Origin: Vicinamibacteria bacterium
GTDB lineage: Bacteria; Acidobacteriota; Vicinamibacteria; Fen-336
DNA: 64,000 bases
Assembly: GCA_025994075.1 (NCBI GenBank)
Contig: JAMQGV010000045.1
Span: forward strand, 1-64,000
Direction: 5' to 3'
Below, one piece after another: positions 39,730 through 48,184 of this stretch. The notes beneath the pieces are model-generated. The model saw nothing but the letters and a program-made list of their open reading frames with translations. It was not told the DNA's origin and did not search any database. The first letter of the stretch is position 1, and each line of letters begins with the position of its first letter. The position numbers and the translations under genes were made by a program.

Positions 39730-41339
39730 GGCTCCCCGTCGAGACGCAGCAGCACGCGGTGTCCGGCGGCGGCGTCCCGGGCGGCGGGTGTGACGATCGC
39801 GCGCTCCAGCAGCCGCAGCGTGCGCCCGCGCCGCAGCGCCTGCCGCACGTCGTCTTCGGCCACGAAGTCGACGGCTTCGTCGGGTTCGGGTGTCGTCGCC
39901 GGGGTGCCCGGCGTGCCGGAGGGCACGCAGGCGGGGGGCGGCACGACGGACGCCGGAGCCGGGGGGCGGCCGTAGAGTGCCAGCCGCTCTTCCCGAGGCA
40001 GGCCCCAGACCACCCGCTTCAGGTGCAGCAGGTGGAGCGGCGTCACGTTGTCGGAGGTGGCGTTGCCCGCCCACGCGCCGCAGCCGAGGCTCATCGAGGG
40101 CGAAAGCGCCGTGGCGTAGCCCGTCGCGCCCATCGAGGTCTGGGTGTTGACCACGACGCGGAACGCGGGCTGGGCCTCGCCGAAGCGGCGGACCGCGGGC
40201 TCGTCCTTCGCGTGGATGCCGCAGGTGTGGCCCGTGCCGCCGAAGCGCAGCAACTGCCGGCAGCGCTCGATGCCCTCGTCGAGACCGGAGACCACGTAGA
40301 AGGCGAGCACGGGCGAGAGCTTCTCGATCGAAAGCGGGTGGTCGCGGCCGACCCCGGAGAGGCGGGCCAGCAGCACCTTCGTGCCCTCGGGCACGGTGAC
40401 GCCGGCGAGCGAGGCGATGTGCGTCGCCGGCTTGCCCACGATCTTCGGGTTCGGCAGCAGGTTCGGCTGGACCACCGTGGCGGCCACCTTCGCGGCGTCC
40501 GCGTCCGAGAGCAGGTGGGCGCCGTTCTGCTGCAGGGCCGCGAGCATCGCGTCGGCGACGGGCTGGTCGCACACGACGGCCTGCTCGGACGAGCAGAGGG
40601 TGCCGAAGTCGAAGGTCTTGCCCGCGATCACGTCGCGCGCGGCCTGGGCGACGTCCGCGCTGCGGTCCACGTAGACCGGCACGTTGCCGGGGCCGACGCC
40701 GTAGGCGGGCTTGCCCGAGGAGTAGGCGGCGCGCACCAGCCCGATCCCGCCGGTGGCCAGGATCACCGCGATGCCGCGGTGCTTCATCAGCTCCTGCGTG
40801 CCCTCGAGCGTGACGTCGCTCATGCACGACAGGGCGTGCTCGGGCAGGCCGGCCTTGCGGGCGGCGTCGAGCAGCACGGCGTGGGTCTCGAGGATGCACT
40901 TCTCGGCCGACGGGTGGGGCGAGAGCACGCAGGCGTCGCGGGCCTTGATCGAGACCAGGGCCTTGTAGATCGCCGTCGACGTCGGGTTGGTGGAGGGGAT
41001 CACGGCGGCCACCGGCCCCATCGGCTCGGCGATCTCCAGGACCCGGCGCTCGCGGTCCTCGCGCAACACGCCGACCGTCTTCATCGGGGCGATGAAGGCG
41101 GCGACGTCCTCGCACGCGAACAGGTTCTTGCGGGTCTTGTCGGCGACGTTGCCGTAGCCCGTTTCTTCGTGGGCCAGGCGCGCGAGCCGCTCCGCCTGCG
41201 GCCGGGCCGCGGCAGCCATCGCCGCCACGATCGCGTCGACCTGCTCCTGGCTGAAGGTGGCGAGGCTCGCCTGCGCCTCGCGGGCGCGTACCGCGAGGTC
41301 TCGGGCCTGTTGCACGGAGCGCAGGTCGCGGTCGGTCAC
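39720..41339 (-). CDS. CoA-acylating aldehyde dehydrogenase (EutE/PduP/SauS-like)
   Basis: A 539-residue enzyme of the branch that oxidises short aldehydes to acyl-CoA. The catalytic cysteine is in KTFDFGTLCSSEQAVVC; PSTNPTSTAIYKALVSIKAR, ATGGIGLVRAAYSSGKPAYGVGPGNVP and GGTGHTCGIHA are specific to this branch (acetaldehyde, propionaldehyde or sulfoacetaldehyde enzymes). After about residue 450 there is a Pro-rich linker and an extra C-terminal part (about 60 residues) absent from the minimal enzymes. No microcompartment shell genes or aldehyde-producing lyase are in the window, so substrate is open. GTG start. Confidence 0.85.
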   Translation of the reverse strand: MTDRDLRSVQQARDLAVRAREAQASLATFSQEQVDAIVAAMAAAARPQAERLARLAHEETGYGNVADKTRKNLFACEDVAAFIAPMKTVGVLREDRERRVLEIAEPMGPVAAVIPSTNPTSTAIYKALVSIKARDACVLSPHPSAEKCILETHAVLLDAARKAGLPEHALSCMSDVTLEGTQELMKHRGIAVILATGGIGLVRAAYSSGKPAYGVGPGNVPVYVDRSADVAQAARDVIAGKTFDFGTLCSSEQAVVCDQPVADAMLAALQQNGAHLLSDADAAKVAATVVQPNLLPNPKIVGKPATHIASLAGVTVPEGTKVLLARLSGVGRDHPLSIEKLSPVLAFYVVSGLDEGIERCRQLLRFGGTGHTCGIHAKDEPAVRRFGEAQPAFRVVVNTQTSMGATGYATALSPSMSLGCGAWAGNATSDNVTPLHLLHLKRVVWGLPREERLALYGRPPAPASVVPPPACVPSGTPGTPATTPEPDEAVDFVAEDDVRQALRRGRTLRLLERAIVTPAARDAAAGHRVLLRLDGEPWA

Positions 41340-41447
41340 TCTCCCTCCGGTCCCGGGGCACTCCTCCGCCGGCCGCGCCGAGCCCGCCGGAGTCGCGGCA
41401 GTCTAGCAAAGCGCCTGCGGCGGCGTCACCGGGCTGTCGCGAACTCT

Positions 41448-41477
41448 TTGACGGAGCGAGCCTTCGTCCGCTATCCT
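41448..41477 (+). promoter_or_regulatory. Probable promoter of the lipoprotein gene at 41564
   Basis: TTGACG (41448-41453), 18-base spacer, TATCCT (41472-41477). The arrangement is the same as before rpsA. The rest of the 224-base gap 41340-41563 holds a T6 tract (in CGGGTTTTTTGGCC) and a purine-rich GGGAGGAGA before the ATG, and must also contain the divergent promoter of the aldehyde dehydrogenase, which I could not identify. Confidence 0.6.
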
Positions 41478-41563
41478 GAGCGGGTTTTTTGGCCGTGCCT
41501 GGCTTTGACGAACCTGGCCCCGCCCCTGCGACCGCGGATGCCGGCGGGAGGAGAACAGAAAAG

Positions 41564-42526
41564 ATGAACGTGCGACGCCCTGCGGCGACCCTCGCCGTGA
41601 TCGGCGCCCTCGCGGCCGTGACCGGCTGTGGCGGCCAGAAGACGACCGAGGTGAATGCGATCGTCCCGAGCTTCGCGGTCAACCGGCCGCAGGCCCCGCT
41701 CGGCAGCGCGATCGAGGTCACCTACACCTGGACGCTCGAGCCCGGCGCGAAGAAGATCGCCGGCGACTACCGCGCCCTCGTCCACTACCTCGACTCCCAC
41801 AAGGTCGTGCTGTTCACCGACGACCACACGCCGAACCCGGCCCCCGCGACGTGGGAGCCCGGCAAGACCTACTCGTACAAGCGCACAGTGTTCGTGCCGG
41901 TCTACCCCTACGTCGGCGACGTGCAGGTCGTGATGGGCCTGTACCCGGCCTCGGGCCGCGGCGAGCGCATCGCGATGAAGGGCGAGGACCTCGGCCTGCG
42001 CGAGTACAAGGTCTCGAAGATGGAGTTCCTGCCGCAGACCGAGAACATCTATCTCGTGTACAAGGAGGGCTGGCACAGCCCCGAGTCGTCGCCGCAGAAC
42101 CCGGGCCTGGAGCGCACCTGGACGAAGAAGGAAGCGCTGGCCTCCTTCAAGAACCCGAAGAAGGACGTGGTCGTCTATCTCGAGGCCGACACCAACGCGA
42201 AGGCCTTCGACCAGCCGCCGGTGCTGACCGTCTCGGTGCAGGACAAGGCTGGCCTCGCGATCCCGATCGCGGACTCCGAGGTCTTCCTCAAGCGCATCCG
42301 CTTCAAGGCGGCCGACCTGGGCGACGGCGAGTGGGTCGACCTGAAGCTCGCGATGAACCAGTCCTTCGTGCCCAAGGCGCGCGGCGTCAACAACACCGAC
42401 GAGCGCGAGCTGGGCGTGATGGTCTATCACCTCTACGTCGGCGAGGCGGATCGCCTCGGCACGCTGCCCGAGGGCGGCGTCGAGGACGCCGCTCCGCTGA
42501 CTCCCGCACCCGCCGCGAAGAAGTAG
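41564..42526 (+). CDS. Lipoprotein of unknown function
   Basis: A 320-residue protein with a clear lipobox (AAVTGC, Cys22). The mature part looks beta-rich, with VTYTWTLEPGAKKIAGDYRALVHYLD near residue 55 resembling an immunoglobulin-like or carbohydrate-binding-type sandwich, and MQMTA-free, soluble character throughout. It has its own strong promoter, ATG with GGGAGGAGA, and its own terminator (42545-42581), so it is an independent, probably well-expressed gene. I do not recognise the family; similar lipoproteins speaking of 'DxxxP-W-x-P-G' strands occur in diderm bacteria but function is unknown. Confidence 0.75.
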   Translation: MNVRRPAATLAVIGALAAVTGCGGQKTTEVNAIVPSFAVNRPQAPLGSAIEVTYTWTLEPGAKKIAGDYRALVHYLDSHKVVLFTDDHTPNPAPATWEPGKTYSYKRTVFVPVYPYVGDVQVVMGLYPASGRGERIAMKGEDLGLREYKVSKMEFLPQTENIYLVYKEGWHSPESSPQNPGLERTWTKKEALASFKNPKKDVVVYLEADTNAKAFDQPPVLTVSVQDKAGLAIPIADSEVFLKRIRFKAADLGDGEWVDLKLAMNQSFVPKARGVNNTDERELGVMVYHLYVGEADRLGTLPEGGVEDAAPLTPAPAAKK

Positions 42527-42544
42527 CCGCGCGGGGCGCCGCCT

Positions 42545-42581
42545 GGGCCCGTTCTCCCCGGTTGCAGGGGAGGGCGGGCCC
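42545..42581 (+). terminator. Intrinsic terminator after the lipoprotein gene
   Basis: A 15-base-pair stem (42545-42559 with 42567-42581, including two T-G wobble pairs) closes a 7-base loop GGTTGCA; the stem ends in CGGGCCC and is followed by TTCGTCTATT. It starts 18 bases after the lipoprotein stop and lies just beyond the mglA stop on the other strand, so it may help to end both transcripts. Confidence 0.8.
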
Positions 42582-42586
42582 TTCGT

Positions 42587-43780
42587 CTATTCCCCCGGCT
42601 TCGCCTCGATCGCCAGGTCGAGCTGGAGGCGGGCTCGCGGCGCCGGCGTCAGCCGGACCTCGAGGGGGGCGACCCGCTCCTCGCCGCCCGGCGTCTCGAA
42701 CACCAGCTCGACCCGCACGTTCGTGGCTCGCGCCAGGACCTCGGCGGGCAGCGTCACGCTGGCGCGGCGGCGGATCTCGGTCCGCTCGGGGCCGCGCAGC
42801 ACGTCGTCGAGCTGAACCTCGGGGCTGCGCCGGGGCGCGGGCGCCTTCGCCTTGCCCGCGGCGAGGCTGCGCAGCTTCTCGAGCTCGTCGTGGATGTCGA
42901 GTTGGGGCCGGGTCTGGACCACGCGCAGGTGCTTGTCGGTGTCCTCCTCGGCGAACTCCACGCCGACGTCGCCGAGCAGGTGGCCGAGGGGGTCGGCGAC
43001 TGGCGGGGCGGGCGCCTGGTGCGTCCGCGCAGCCGCCGGCACGGGCCCCGGGGCGGGCACGGGTGCGGCGGGCGGCGCCGGCGCGGGGCGCACGCTCGGG
43101 ACCGGCGCGACCACCGCTGTCGGCGCGACGACCGGGGGAGGCGGAGCCGGCACGGCAGGGCGGGCGACCGCGGGCTTGCGGTCGGCCTGGGCGCGGGCGC
43201 GGATGCCGCTGATCACTTCCTTCGAGATGCCCTTGAGCGTCTCGAAGACCCCGATGCCGTGCAGCGCGGCCGCCTCGAACTTGGGGAACCGGCCCTGCGG
43301 GTTCAGGTTCTGGTCGAGTTCCTCGATCGAGAGCGTGTTGCGGATGTCGCGCTTGTTGTACTGGAGCACCAGCGGCACGTCCGTGCCGGCGGCCAGCCCC
43401 AGCTCGCGCAGGTTGGTCTCCATGTTGCTGAACGACTCGACGTTGGCGTCGAGCATGGCGACCTGCGAGTCGGCCACGAACACGATGCCGTCGACCCCCT
43501 TCAGCACCAGCTTGCGGGTGGCGTCGTAGAACACCTGGCCGGGCACGGTGTAGAGCTGGAGCCGGACCTTCATGCCGCCGATCACGCCGACGTCCAGCGG
43601 CAGCAGGTCGAAGAAGAGGGTGCGGTCGGCCTCGGTCTCCAGGCTGACCATCTCGCCGCGCGAGCCGGGCGCGGTCTTCTTGTGGATGAACTGCAGGTTG
43701 GTCGTCTTCCCGCACAAGCCAGGACCGTAGTACACGATCTTGGCCGTCATCTGCATCGTGGTGTAGTTCAGGAAGACCAC
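42587..43780 (-). CDS. mglA: MglA-like Ras-family GTPase with long C-terminal extension
   Basis: A 397-residue protein. Residues 1-195 are a MglA-type GTPase: INYTT-like opening (MVFLNYTTMQMTAKIVYYG), P-loop GPGLCGKTTN, switch-region TVPGQVFYDATRKLVLKG and base-binding NKRD. MglA proteins of about 195 residues set cell polarity and motility in Myxococcus and are found widely in diderm bacteria. Here a Pro/Ala/Val-rich linker (about 200-265) and a C-terminal domain (about 270-397) of unknown type are added, so it may be tethered to a partner. GTG at 43780 is chosen because it gives the family opening. No mglB (roadblock) gene is adjacent. Confidence 0.85.
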   Translation of the reverse strand: MVFLNYTTMQMTAKIVYYGPGLCGKTTNLQFIHKKTAPGSRGEMVSLETEADRTLFFDLLPLDVGVIGGMKVRLQLYTVPGQVFYDATRKLVLKGVDGIVFVADSQVAMLDANVESFSNMETNLRELGLAAGTDVPLVLQYNKRDIRNTLSIEELDQNLNPQGRFPKFEAAALHGIGVFETLKGISKEVISGIRARAQADRKPAVARPAVPAPPPPVVAPTAVVAPVPSVRPAPAPPAAPVPAPGPVPAAARTHQAPAPPVADPLGHLLGDVGVEFAEEDTDKHLRVVQTRPQLDIHDELEKLRSLAAGKAKAPAPRRSPEVQLDDVLRGPERTEIRRRASVTLPAEVLARATNVRVELVFETPGGEERVAPLEVRLTPAPRARLQLDLAIEAKPGE

Positions 43781-43842
43781 GGTCAGGGAGCATAACACCC
43801 GGGCCGCGAGCGCCGGCAAGCTCGCACGGCCGGCCGCGGGCC

Positions 43843-44316
43843 TTAGAAGGTGATGCCGACGCCCAGCGAGTAGCGCTTCTCGAGCGGGAGCAGCGCGTCT
43901 TCGGGCAGCGTGTAGGAGCGGAACTCCGCGCGGGCGAAGGCGGGCCCGAGCTTCGCGCGGATGCCGAGCACCAGGGCCGACAGGCGCCCCGTGTCGGACA
44001 CGTTGCGGAAGCTCTGGCGGTAGAGGCCGACGCCGAGACCGCCGTAGGGCACGATCAGGTCGAGCGGCGGCGAGATCAGCACCGAAGCGGTGAAGGCCGT
44101 CACGGAGCCCGAGGGCGTGGCCGCCTCGACGGGCAGCCGCATCGCTTCGCCCTCGAGCGTCACCAGGCCCAGCAGCCGCGCGCCGAGCGATCCGCCGTAA
44201 CCCTGGCCCCAGGTCGCCTGCGGGCCGCCGGCCGCGACGAAGGCGGTCAGGTCCATCGCCGCGGCGGGCGGTGACAGGGCCAGGGCCGCCACCGCAGCCC
44301 GCCAGGTGCGCCTCAA
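43843..44316 (-). CDS. Exported beta-barrel-like protein
   Basis: A 157-residue protein of unknown family. TTG start overlapping the regulator stop (TTGA); signal peptide to about residue 20 (VAALALSPPAAA). The mature part has alternating beta-strand patterns (LGARLLGLVTLEGEAMRLPV, PYGGLGVGLYRQSF, FARAEFRSYTLPED) and ends YSLGVGITF, a C-terminal Phe as recognised by the BAM complex. It is likely a small outer-membrane protein. It is the last gene of the operon running from 49119 downwards. Confidence 0.6.
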   Translation of the reverse strand: MRRTWRAAVAALALSPPAAAMDLTAFVAAGGPQATWGQGYGGSLGARLLGLVTLEGEAMRLPVEAATPSGSVTAFTASVLISPPLDLIVPYGGLGVGLYRQSFRNVSDTGRLSALVLGIRAKLGPAFARAEFRSYTLPEDALLPLEKRYSLGVGITF

Positions 44317-45632
44317 GACGCGGCCGTCCTGCGGCGCGGTCGCTCCGTCCCCAGCTTGTTGTAGAGCGTCTTGGGATCGATCCCCAGCTCGCGGGCCGTG
44401 CGCCCGCGGTGACCGCCGTTGCGGCGCAGTGCCGCCTCGATGTACGCCCTCTCGACGGCCCGCAGCGGCAGCCCCGCGGCCAGCTCGAGCCCGGCGCGGG
44501 CGGCCGACGGCACCGGCAGCGCAGCGGCGTCGATGACCTCGCCCTGTGCACGGGCAGCCGCCCACAGCGTGGCGAGCCGCAGCTCTTCGACGTTGCCGGG
44601 CCACCGCGCCGAACTCCAGTGCTCGAGCGCCTCGGGCGCGAAGCGCAACGGGCCGGGCCGGCTCCGGGCGAGGAAGTGCTCGGCCAGCGGGGCGACGTCG
44701 GCGGGGCGCTCGCGCAGCGGCGGCACCCGGAAGCGGTGGCCGTCGAGGCGATCGAAGAGAGCGGGCTCGAGGCGGCCTGCTCGCACGAATGCGTCGAGGG
44801 TGCCGCGGCAGGTCGAGATCACGCGCACGTCCGCGGCGATCGCCCGCGCGGCCCCCGCGCGGAACAGCTCGCGGCTCTCCAGCAGCCGCAGCAGCCGCGC
44901 CTGCAGCCCCGGTCCGAGCGCCTCCACTCCGCGCAGCAGCAGCACGCCGCCGTCCGCCGCCTCGGCCAGCCCGGGGCGGGTGCCGGCGCCGAACAGCGCC
45001 TCCTCGAGGTCGCGCTCGCCGCGGCCCTCGCACTCGACGTCCACGAACGGCGCGCCGGCGCGCGCCGAGGCCGCGTGGATGCGGCGGGCGCAGGCGGCCT
45101 TGCCCGTGCCGCGCTCGCCTTCGAGCAGCACCGGCAGCTCAGACGCCGCGGCGCGATCGAGCGCGGCGACGAGCGCCCGGCTCGCGGGGTCGGCCGCGAC
45201 CAGCGGCTGCGGCGGCCGCGCGGCGAGTCGCGCGCGGAGCCGCTCCGCCGCGCGACCGGTGCGGGCGTCGTGCTCGGCCTCGCGGACGCGGAGCTCGAGC
45301 TCGTCGTCGGGCCCGTCGGGAGCCACCCAGCCGGCGGCACCCCCGGCGAGCAGCGCCCGGCCCTCGTGGAACGGCGTTCGCGCCAGCAGCAGCAGCCGCG
45401 TCGGCAGCTCCTCGGCCCGCAGCCGGGCCACGATCTCGGCGCTGCCCGCGTCGGGCAGGGCGGGGTCGAGCAGCACGACGTCGAACGCTTCCTCGTCGAG
45501 GTGGGCGAGTGCCTCGGCGGCGGCATGGGCCAGGACGACCACGCGCGACGGGCCCAGCGCCTCGCGCAGGCGCTCGCCCGCAGACCGGGAGCCGGCCACG
45601 ACGAGCACGCGCGCGGAAGCGGGGTGGAGCAC
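44313..45632 (-). CDS. Degenerate NtrC-type response regulator/AAA protein
   Basis: A 439-residue protein with the domain order receiver (1-120), AAA+ (about 140-365), Fis-type helix-turn-helix (about 395-435). All three regulatory features look damaged. The receiver keeps the phospho-acceptor-like Asp (VVLLDPALPD) but has VVAGSRSAG where an acidic pair is usual. In the AAA+ part Walker A is intact (EGERGTGKAACARRI), but Walker B reads GGVLLLRGVEAL instead of GGTLFLDEI, and the sigma54-contacting GAFTGA loop is absent after EEALFG. The HTH (GRTARELGIDPKTLYNKLG) is normal. It probably binds DNA without activating sigma54. GTG start. Confidence 0.8.
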   Translation of the reverse strand: MLHPASARVLVVAGSRSAGERLREALGPSRVVVLAHAAAEALAHLDEEAFDVVLLDPALPDAGSAEIVARLRAEELPTRLLLLARTPFHEGRALLAGGAAGWVAPDGPDDELELRVREAEHDARTGRAAERLRARLAARPPQPLVAADPASRALVAALDRAAASELPVLLEGERGTGKAACARRIHAASARAGAPFVDVECEGRGERDLEEALFGAGTRPGLAEAADGGVLLLRGVEALGPGLQARLLRLLESRELFRAGAARAIAADVRVISTCRGTLDAFVRAGRLEPALFDRLDGHRFRVPPLRERPADVAPLAEHFLARSRPGPLRFAPEALEHWSSARWPGNVEELRLATLWAAARAQGEVIDAAALPVPSAARAGLELAAGLPLRAVERAYIEAALRRNGGHRGRTARELGIDPKTLYNKLGTERPRRRTAAS

Positions 45633-45637
45633 CGCCC

Positions 45638-45856
45638 CTATTCGACCACGATCCGGCGCCCGCGCCGCGCGCGGGGCTTCGGCTCCGCGGCCTCCGTCTC
45701 CTCCATGCGCTCGAGCTGCCAGCGGCAGAGCAGGATCACGCCCTCCAGGATCTGGCGCTTGGCGAGGCGCAGCTTCTCGCGGTCGACGCCGGACTCCTCC
45801 AGCAGCTCGGACACCATGCAACAGGCCTTGCGAGGGCCTTTCTCACGCGCGGGCAT
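45638..45856 (-). CDS. Small conserved-looking protein of unknown function
   Basis: A 72-residue, charged, mostly helical protein: an N-terminal Lys/Arg stretch, CCMVSELLEESG, then an amphipathic helix KLRLAKRQILEGVILLCRWQLERME and a basic tail PKPRARRGRRIVV. No signal or membrane segment. The ATG start overlaps the ArsA-1 stop by 14 bases and the next gene starts 6 bases after its stop, so it is coupled in the ArsA-regulator operon. It could be a DNA-binding or adaptor protein; this is a guess from charge and position. Confidence 0.6.
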   Translation of the reverse strand: MPAREKGPRKACCMVSELLEESGVDREKLRLAKRQILEGVILLCRWQLERMEETEAAEPKPRARRGRRIVVE

Positions 45857-47021
45857 GGCGCATTCTCTCTCCGAAAGCGACCCGCAGCCGGCGGTCGCGG
45901 AAGGTGGCGCCGGTGATCCGGCGCCCGGCCAGGGTGCGTGGCAGCAGCAGCGTGCGGCGCTGGTTGTCGACCTGGATCACGAGGTCCTCGCCCGAGGCGT
46001 GGACGTCGATCGCGTCCTTGTCGGCGAACGGGAGGCGCACGTAGAGCGCGTAGCCGCGCCCCTCGCGCTTCACCTCGACCGGCCGCTCCTCGTGCATCAC
46101 GGCCGCCGGGTCGTGGCCGTCGAACACCTCGCGCGCGAACTCCGAAAGGCGCGGCAGGCCGACCATCTCGCGGTCGAACTGGCGGGCGACCAGGAACGGC
46201 AGCGGCTCGAAGGCCTTGCGCGCGTGGCCCAGGTGGCGGGCCTGGATCTCCATCCAGCGGTCGAAGTAGCCGCCGCGCGCCTCCTCGGGCAGCACCCGGT
46301 TGGCGACCACCGCGTCGACCGAGAAGCCGAACAGGTTCAGGTAGGTGTAGAGGCGCTCGGACTCCTTGACGACCATGCGCTCGGGGTAGAGCACGAGCCG
46401 GATCGAGCTCTGCTTCGGGTCCTGCAGCAGCGGGCCGAGGTCCTGCATCTGCTCGTAGAGCGCCTTGACCGCCCCGAACACGTCGTCGGGCGGCAGCGGC
46501 AGGTCGGTGATGTGCTGGGCGACGGGCCGCACGGTGCGCACGATCGAGCGCTGCAGCGGGAAGATGCGGGTGAAGTAGAACGACAGCACCTCGGGCACCG
46601 CCAGCATGCGCACGGTCTCGCCGGTCGGCGCGCAGTCGACGACGACGAAGTCGTAGTCTGGCGCGTAACGGCGCACCTTGAGCAGGCTGAACAGCTCCTC
46701 GAGCCCGGGCAGGATCGCGATCTCCTCGGCCACCGCGTCGGCCACGCCCTTGGCGGTCATGAAGCGGGTGAGCCACTCGTGGATCACGCCCCAGTGGGAC
46801 TCCAGCTCGAGGCCGACGTCGATCTCCAGCGCGTCGAGGTTGGGGGCGATGCGGGTCGGCTCGCCGCCGACCGGCACGTCGAGCGCGTCGGCGAGCGAGT
46901 GGGCCGCGTCGGTGCTGACCACGAGCGTGCGGTGGCCGAGTTGGGCGGCGCGCACGGCGGACGCCGCGGACAGGCTCGTCTTGCCGACGCCGCCCTTCCC
47001 GGAGTAGAGGACGATCCTCAC
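45843..47021 (-). CDS. ArsA-family ATPase with C-terminal HSP20-like domain (ArsA-1)
   Basis: A 392-residue Get3/ArsA-type ATPase. The deviant Walker A with signature lysine is intact (YSGKGGVGKTSLSAASAV), with DAAHSLADAL (switch I) and VVVDCAPTGETVRML (switch II). Residues about 315-392 are the small HSP20-like domain found at the end of some ArsA proteins (GYALYVRLPFADKDAIDVHA). Such enzymes move hydrophobic clients or metalloids; no arsenite pump is nearby, so arsenic resistance is not implied. GTG start overlapping ArsA-2 stop by 4 bases. Confidence 0.85.
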   Translation of the reverse strand: MRIVLYSGKGGVGKTSLSAASAVRAAQLGHRTLVVSTDAAHSLADALDVPVGGEPTRIAPNLDALEIDVGLELESHWGVIHEWLTRFMTAKGVADAVAEEIAILPGLEELFSLLKVRRYAPDYDFVVVDCAPTGETVRMLAVPEVLSFYFTRIFPLQRSIVRTVRPVAQHITDLPLPPDDVFGAVKALYEQMQDLGPLLQDPKQSSIRLVLYPERMVVKESERLYTYLNLFGFSVDAVVANRVLPEEARGGYFDRWMEIQARHLGHARKAFEPLPFLVARQFDREMVGLPRLSEFAREVFDGHDPAAVMHEERPVEVKREGRGYALYVRLPFADKDAIDVHASGEDLVIQVDNQRRTLLLPRTLAGRRITGATFRDRRLRVAFGERMRHARA

Positions 47022-48184
47022 GCCCGGGCTCCCGCGGTGCGCCGCAGCCGTCGGCGTGGCAGCGTGCGGGCGCCCAGGATCAGCTCGCCGGCCTCGCGCA
47101 GCCCGCGCAGGTCGTGGATGTCCTGCTCCAGCTCCGGCACCAGCAGCGGCGGCTGGCCGGTGTCGACCTCGAGCCGCACCAGCCCCTTCGCCTCGGCGCG
47201 GGCCAGCGTCTGCATGTCGCGGTGGACCGCGGCCAGCTTGGCGGCGAGCTCCTCGTCCAGGCGCGGCAGCGGGCCGCCGGGGTCGGGCTCGTGGGCGGGG
47301 TCGGGGTGGAGGCGGTTGACGATCAGGGCGACGAAGGGCATCTGCTTCTCGGCCAGCCGGTCGTGGAAGAAACGCGCCTCGTCGAGGGTGGCGCGGGCGG
47401 GGCCGGTGACCAGCACGAAGCCCGACGACGGCTCCTTCAGCATCGCCTGCACCTTCGCGGCGCGGTCGCGGAAGCCGTCGTACATCGATTCGAGTGCCAG
47501 GAAGAACTCCGAGAGGTCCTGCAGGAACTGCATGCCGAGCATCGAGTCGACCAGCTTCATGGCCAGCGCCCCGGTCCGGGTGGCGATCCTGACGGTGATG
47601 CGGCCGGCGGCGAAGTAGGGGCGCAGGAAGAAGCGCAGCGTGGAGGAATCGAGGAAGCGGATCAGCCGGTCCGGCGCGTCGAGGAAGTCGAGCGCGTGGC
47701 GGGTGGGCGGGGTGTCGAGGATCACCAGGTCGAAGCGCTCGTCCTGCGTGAGTTCGAGCAGCTTCTCGGTCGCCAGGTACTCGTGCGAGCCGTAGAGCGC
47801 GGCGGAGAAGCCCTGGTAGAAGCGGTTGGCGAAGATGCGCTCGCGGGCCTCCGCGTCCTTCGCGTAGCGCACGACCAGCGCGTCGAACGTGGTCTTGGTG
47901 TCGAGCGTCATCGCCCACATCTCGCCCGCGGCGTCGGGCGCCACCTTCTTCAGGTCGAGTGCGCGCGGCCGGTCCGACAGCCGGGTGAGGCCCAGGCTCG
48001 TGGCCAGCCGCCGCGACGGGTCGATCGTGCAGACGAGGGCGCGCCGGCCGAGCAGCGCGGACTGCAGCGCGAGCGCCGCCGCCGTCGTCGTCTTGCCGAC
48101 GCCGCCGGCGCCGCCGACGACCAGCACCTTCCGCTCGCGCAGCGCCTCGAGCAGCGCTGCGGCGGGCTCGCGGCGCGGGCTCAA
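47018..48184 (-). CDS. ArsA-family ATPase without the signature lysine (ArsA-2)
   Basis: A 388-residue ArsA-related ATPase. Its P-loop is VVGGAGGVGKTTTAAALAL: the second lysine is present, but the signature lysine of xKGGVGKT, which reaches into the partner subunit, is Ala. TIDPSRRLATSLGL and VILDTPPTRHALDFLDAP are the switch regions. Paired ArsA genes in which one member has GSGGVGKT or GAGGVGKT are known in myxobacteria and actinobacteria, so a heterodimer with ArsA-1 or ArsA-3 is likely. TTG start overlapping the ArsA-3 stop (TTGA). Confidence 0.85.
   Translation of the reverse strand: MSPRREPAAALLEALRERKVLVVGGAGGVGKTTTAAALALQSALLGRRALVCTIDPSRRLATSLGLTRLSDRPRALDLKKVAPDAAGEMWAMTLDTKTTFDALVVRYAKDAEARERIFANRFYQGFSAALYGSHEYLATEKLLELTQDERFDLVILDTPPTRHALDFLDAPDRLIRFLDSSTLRFFLRPYFAAGRITVRIATRTGALAMKLVDSMLGMQFLQDLSEFFLALESMYDGFRDRAAKVQAMLKEPSSGFVLVTGPARATLDEARFFHDRLAEKQMPFVALIVNRLHPDPAHEPDPGGPLPRLDEELAAKLAAVHRDMQTLARAEAKGLVRLEVDTGQPPLLVPELEQDIHDLRGLREAGELILGARTLPRRRLRRTAGARA

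Noticed and set aside
39720..41339. Bacterial microcompartment locus
   Set aside because: Only the aldehyde dehydrogenase is seen; no shell-protein genes are within the window.
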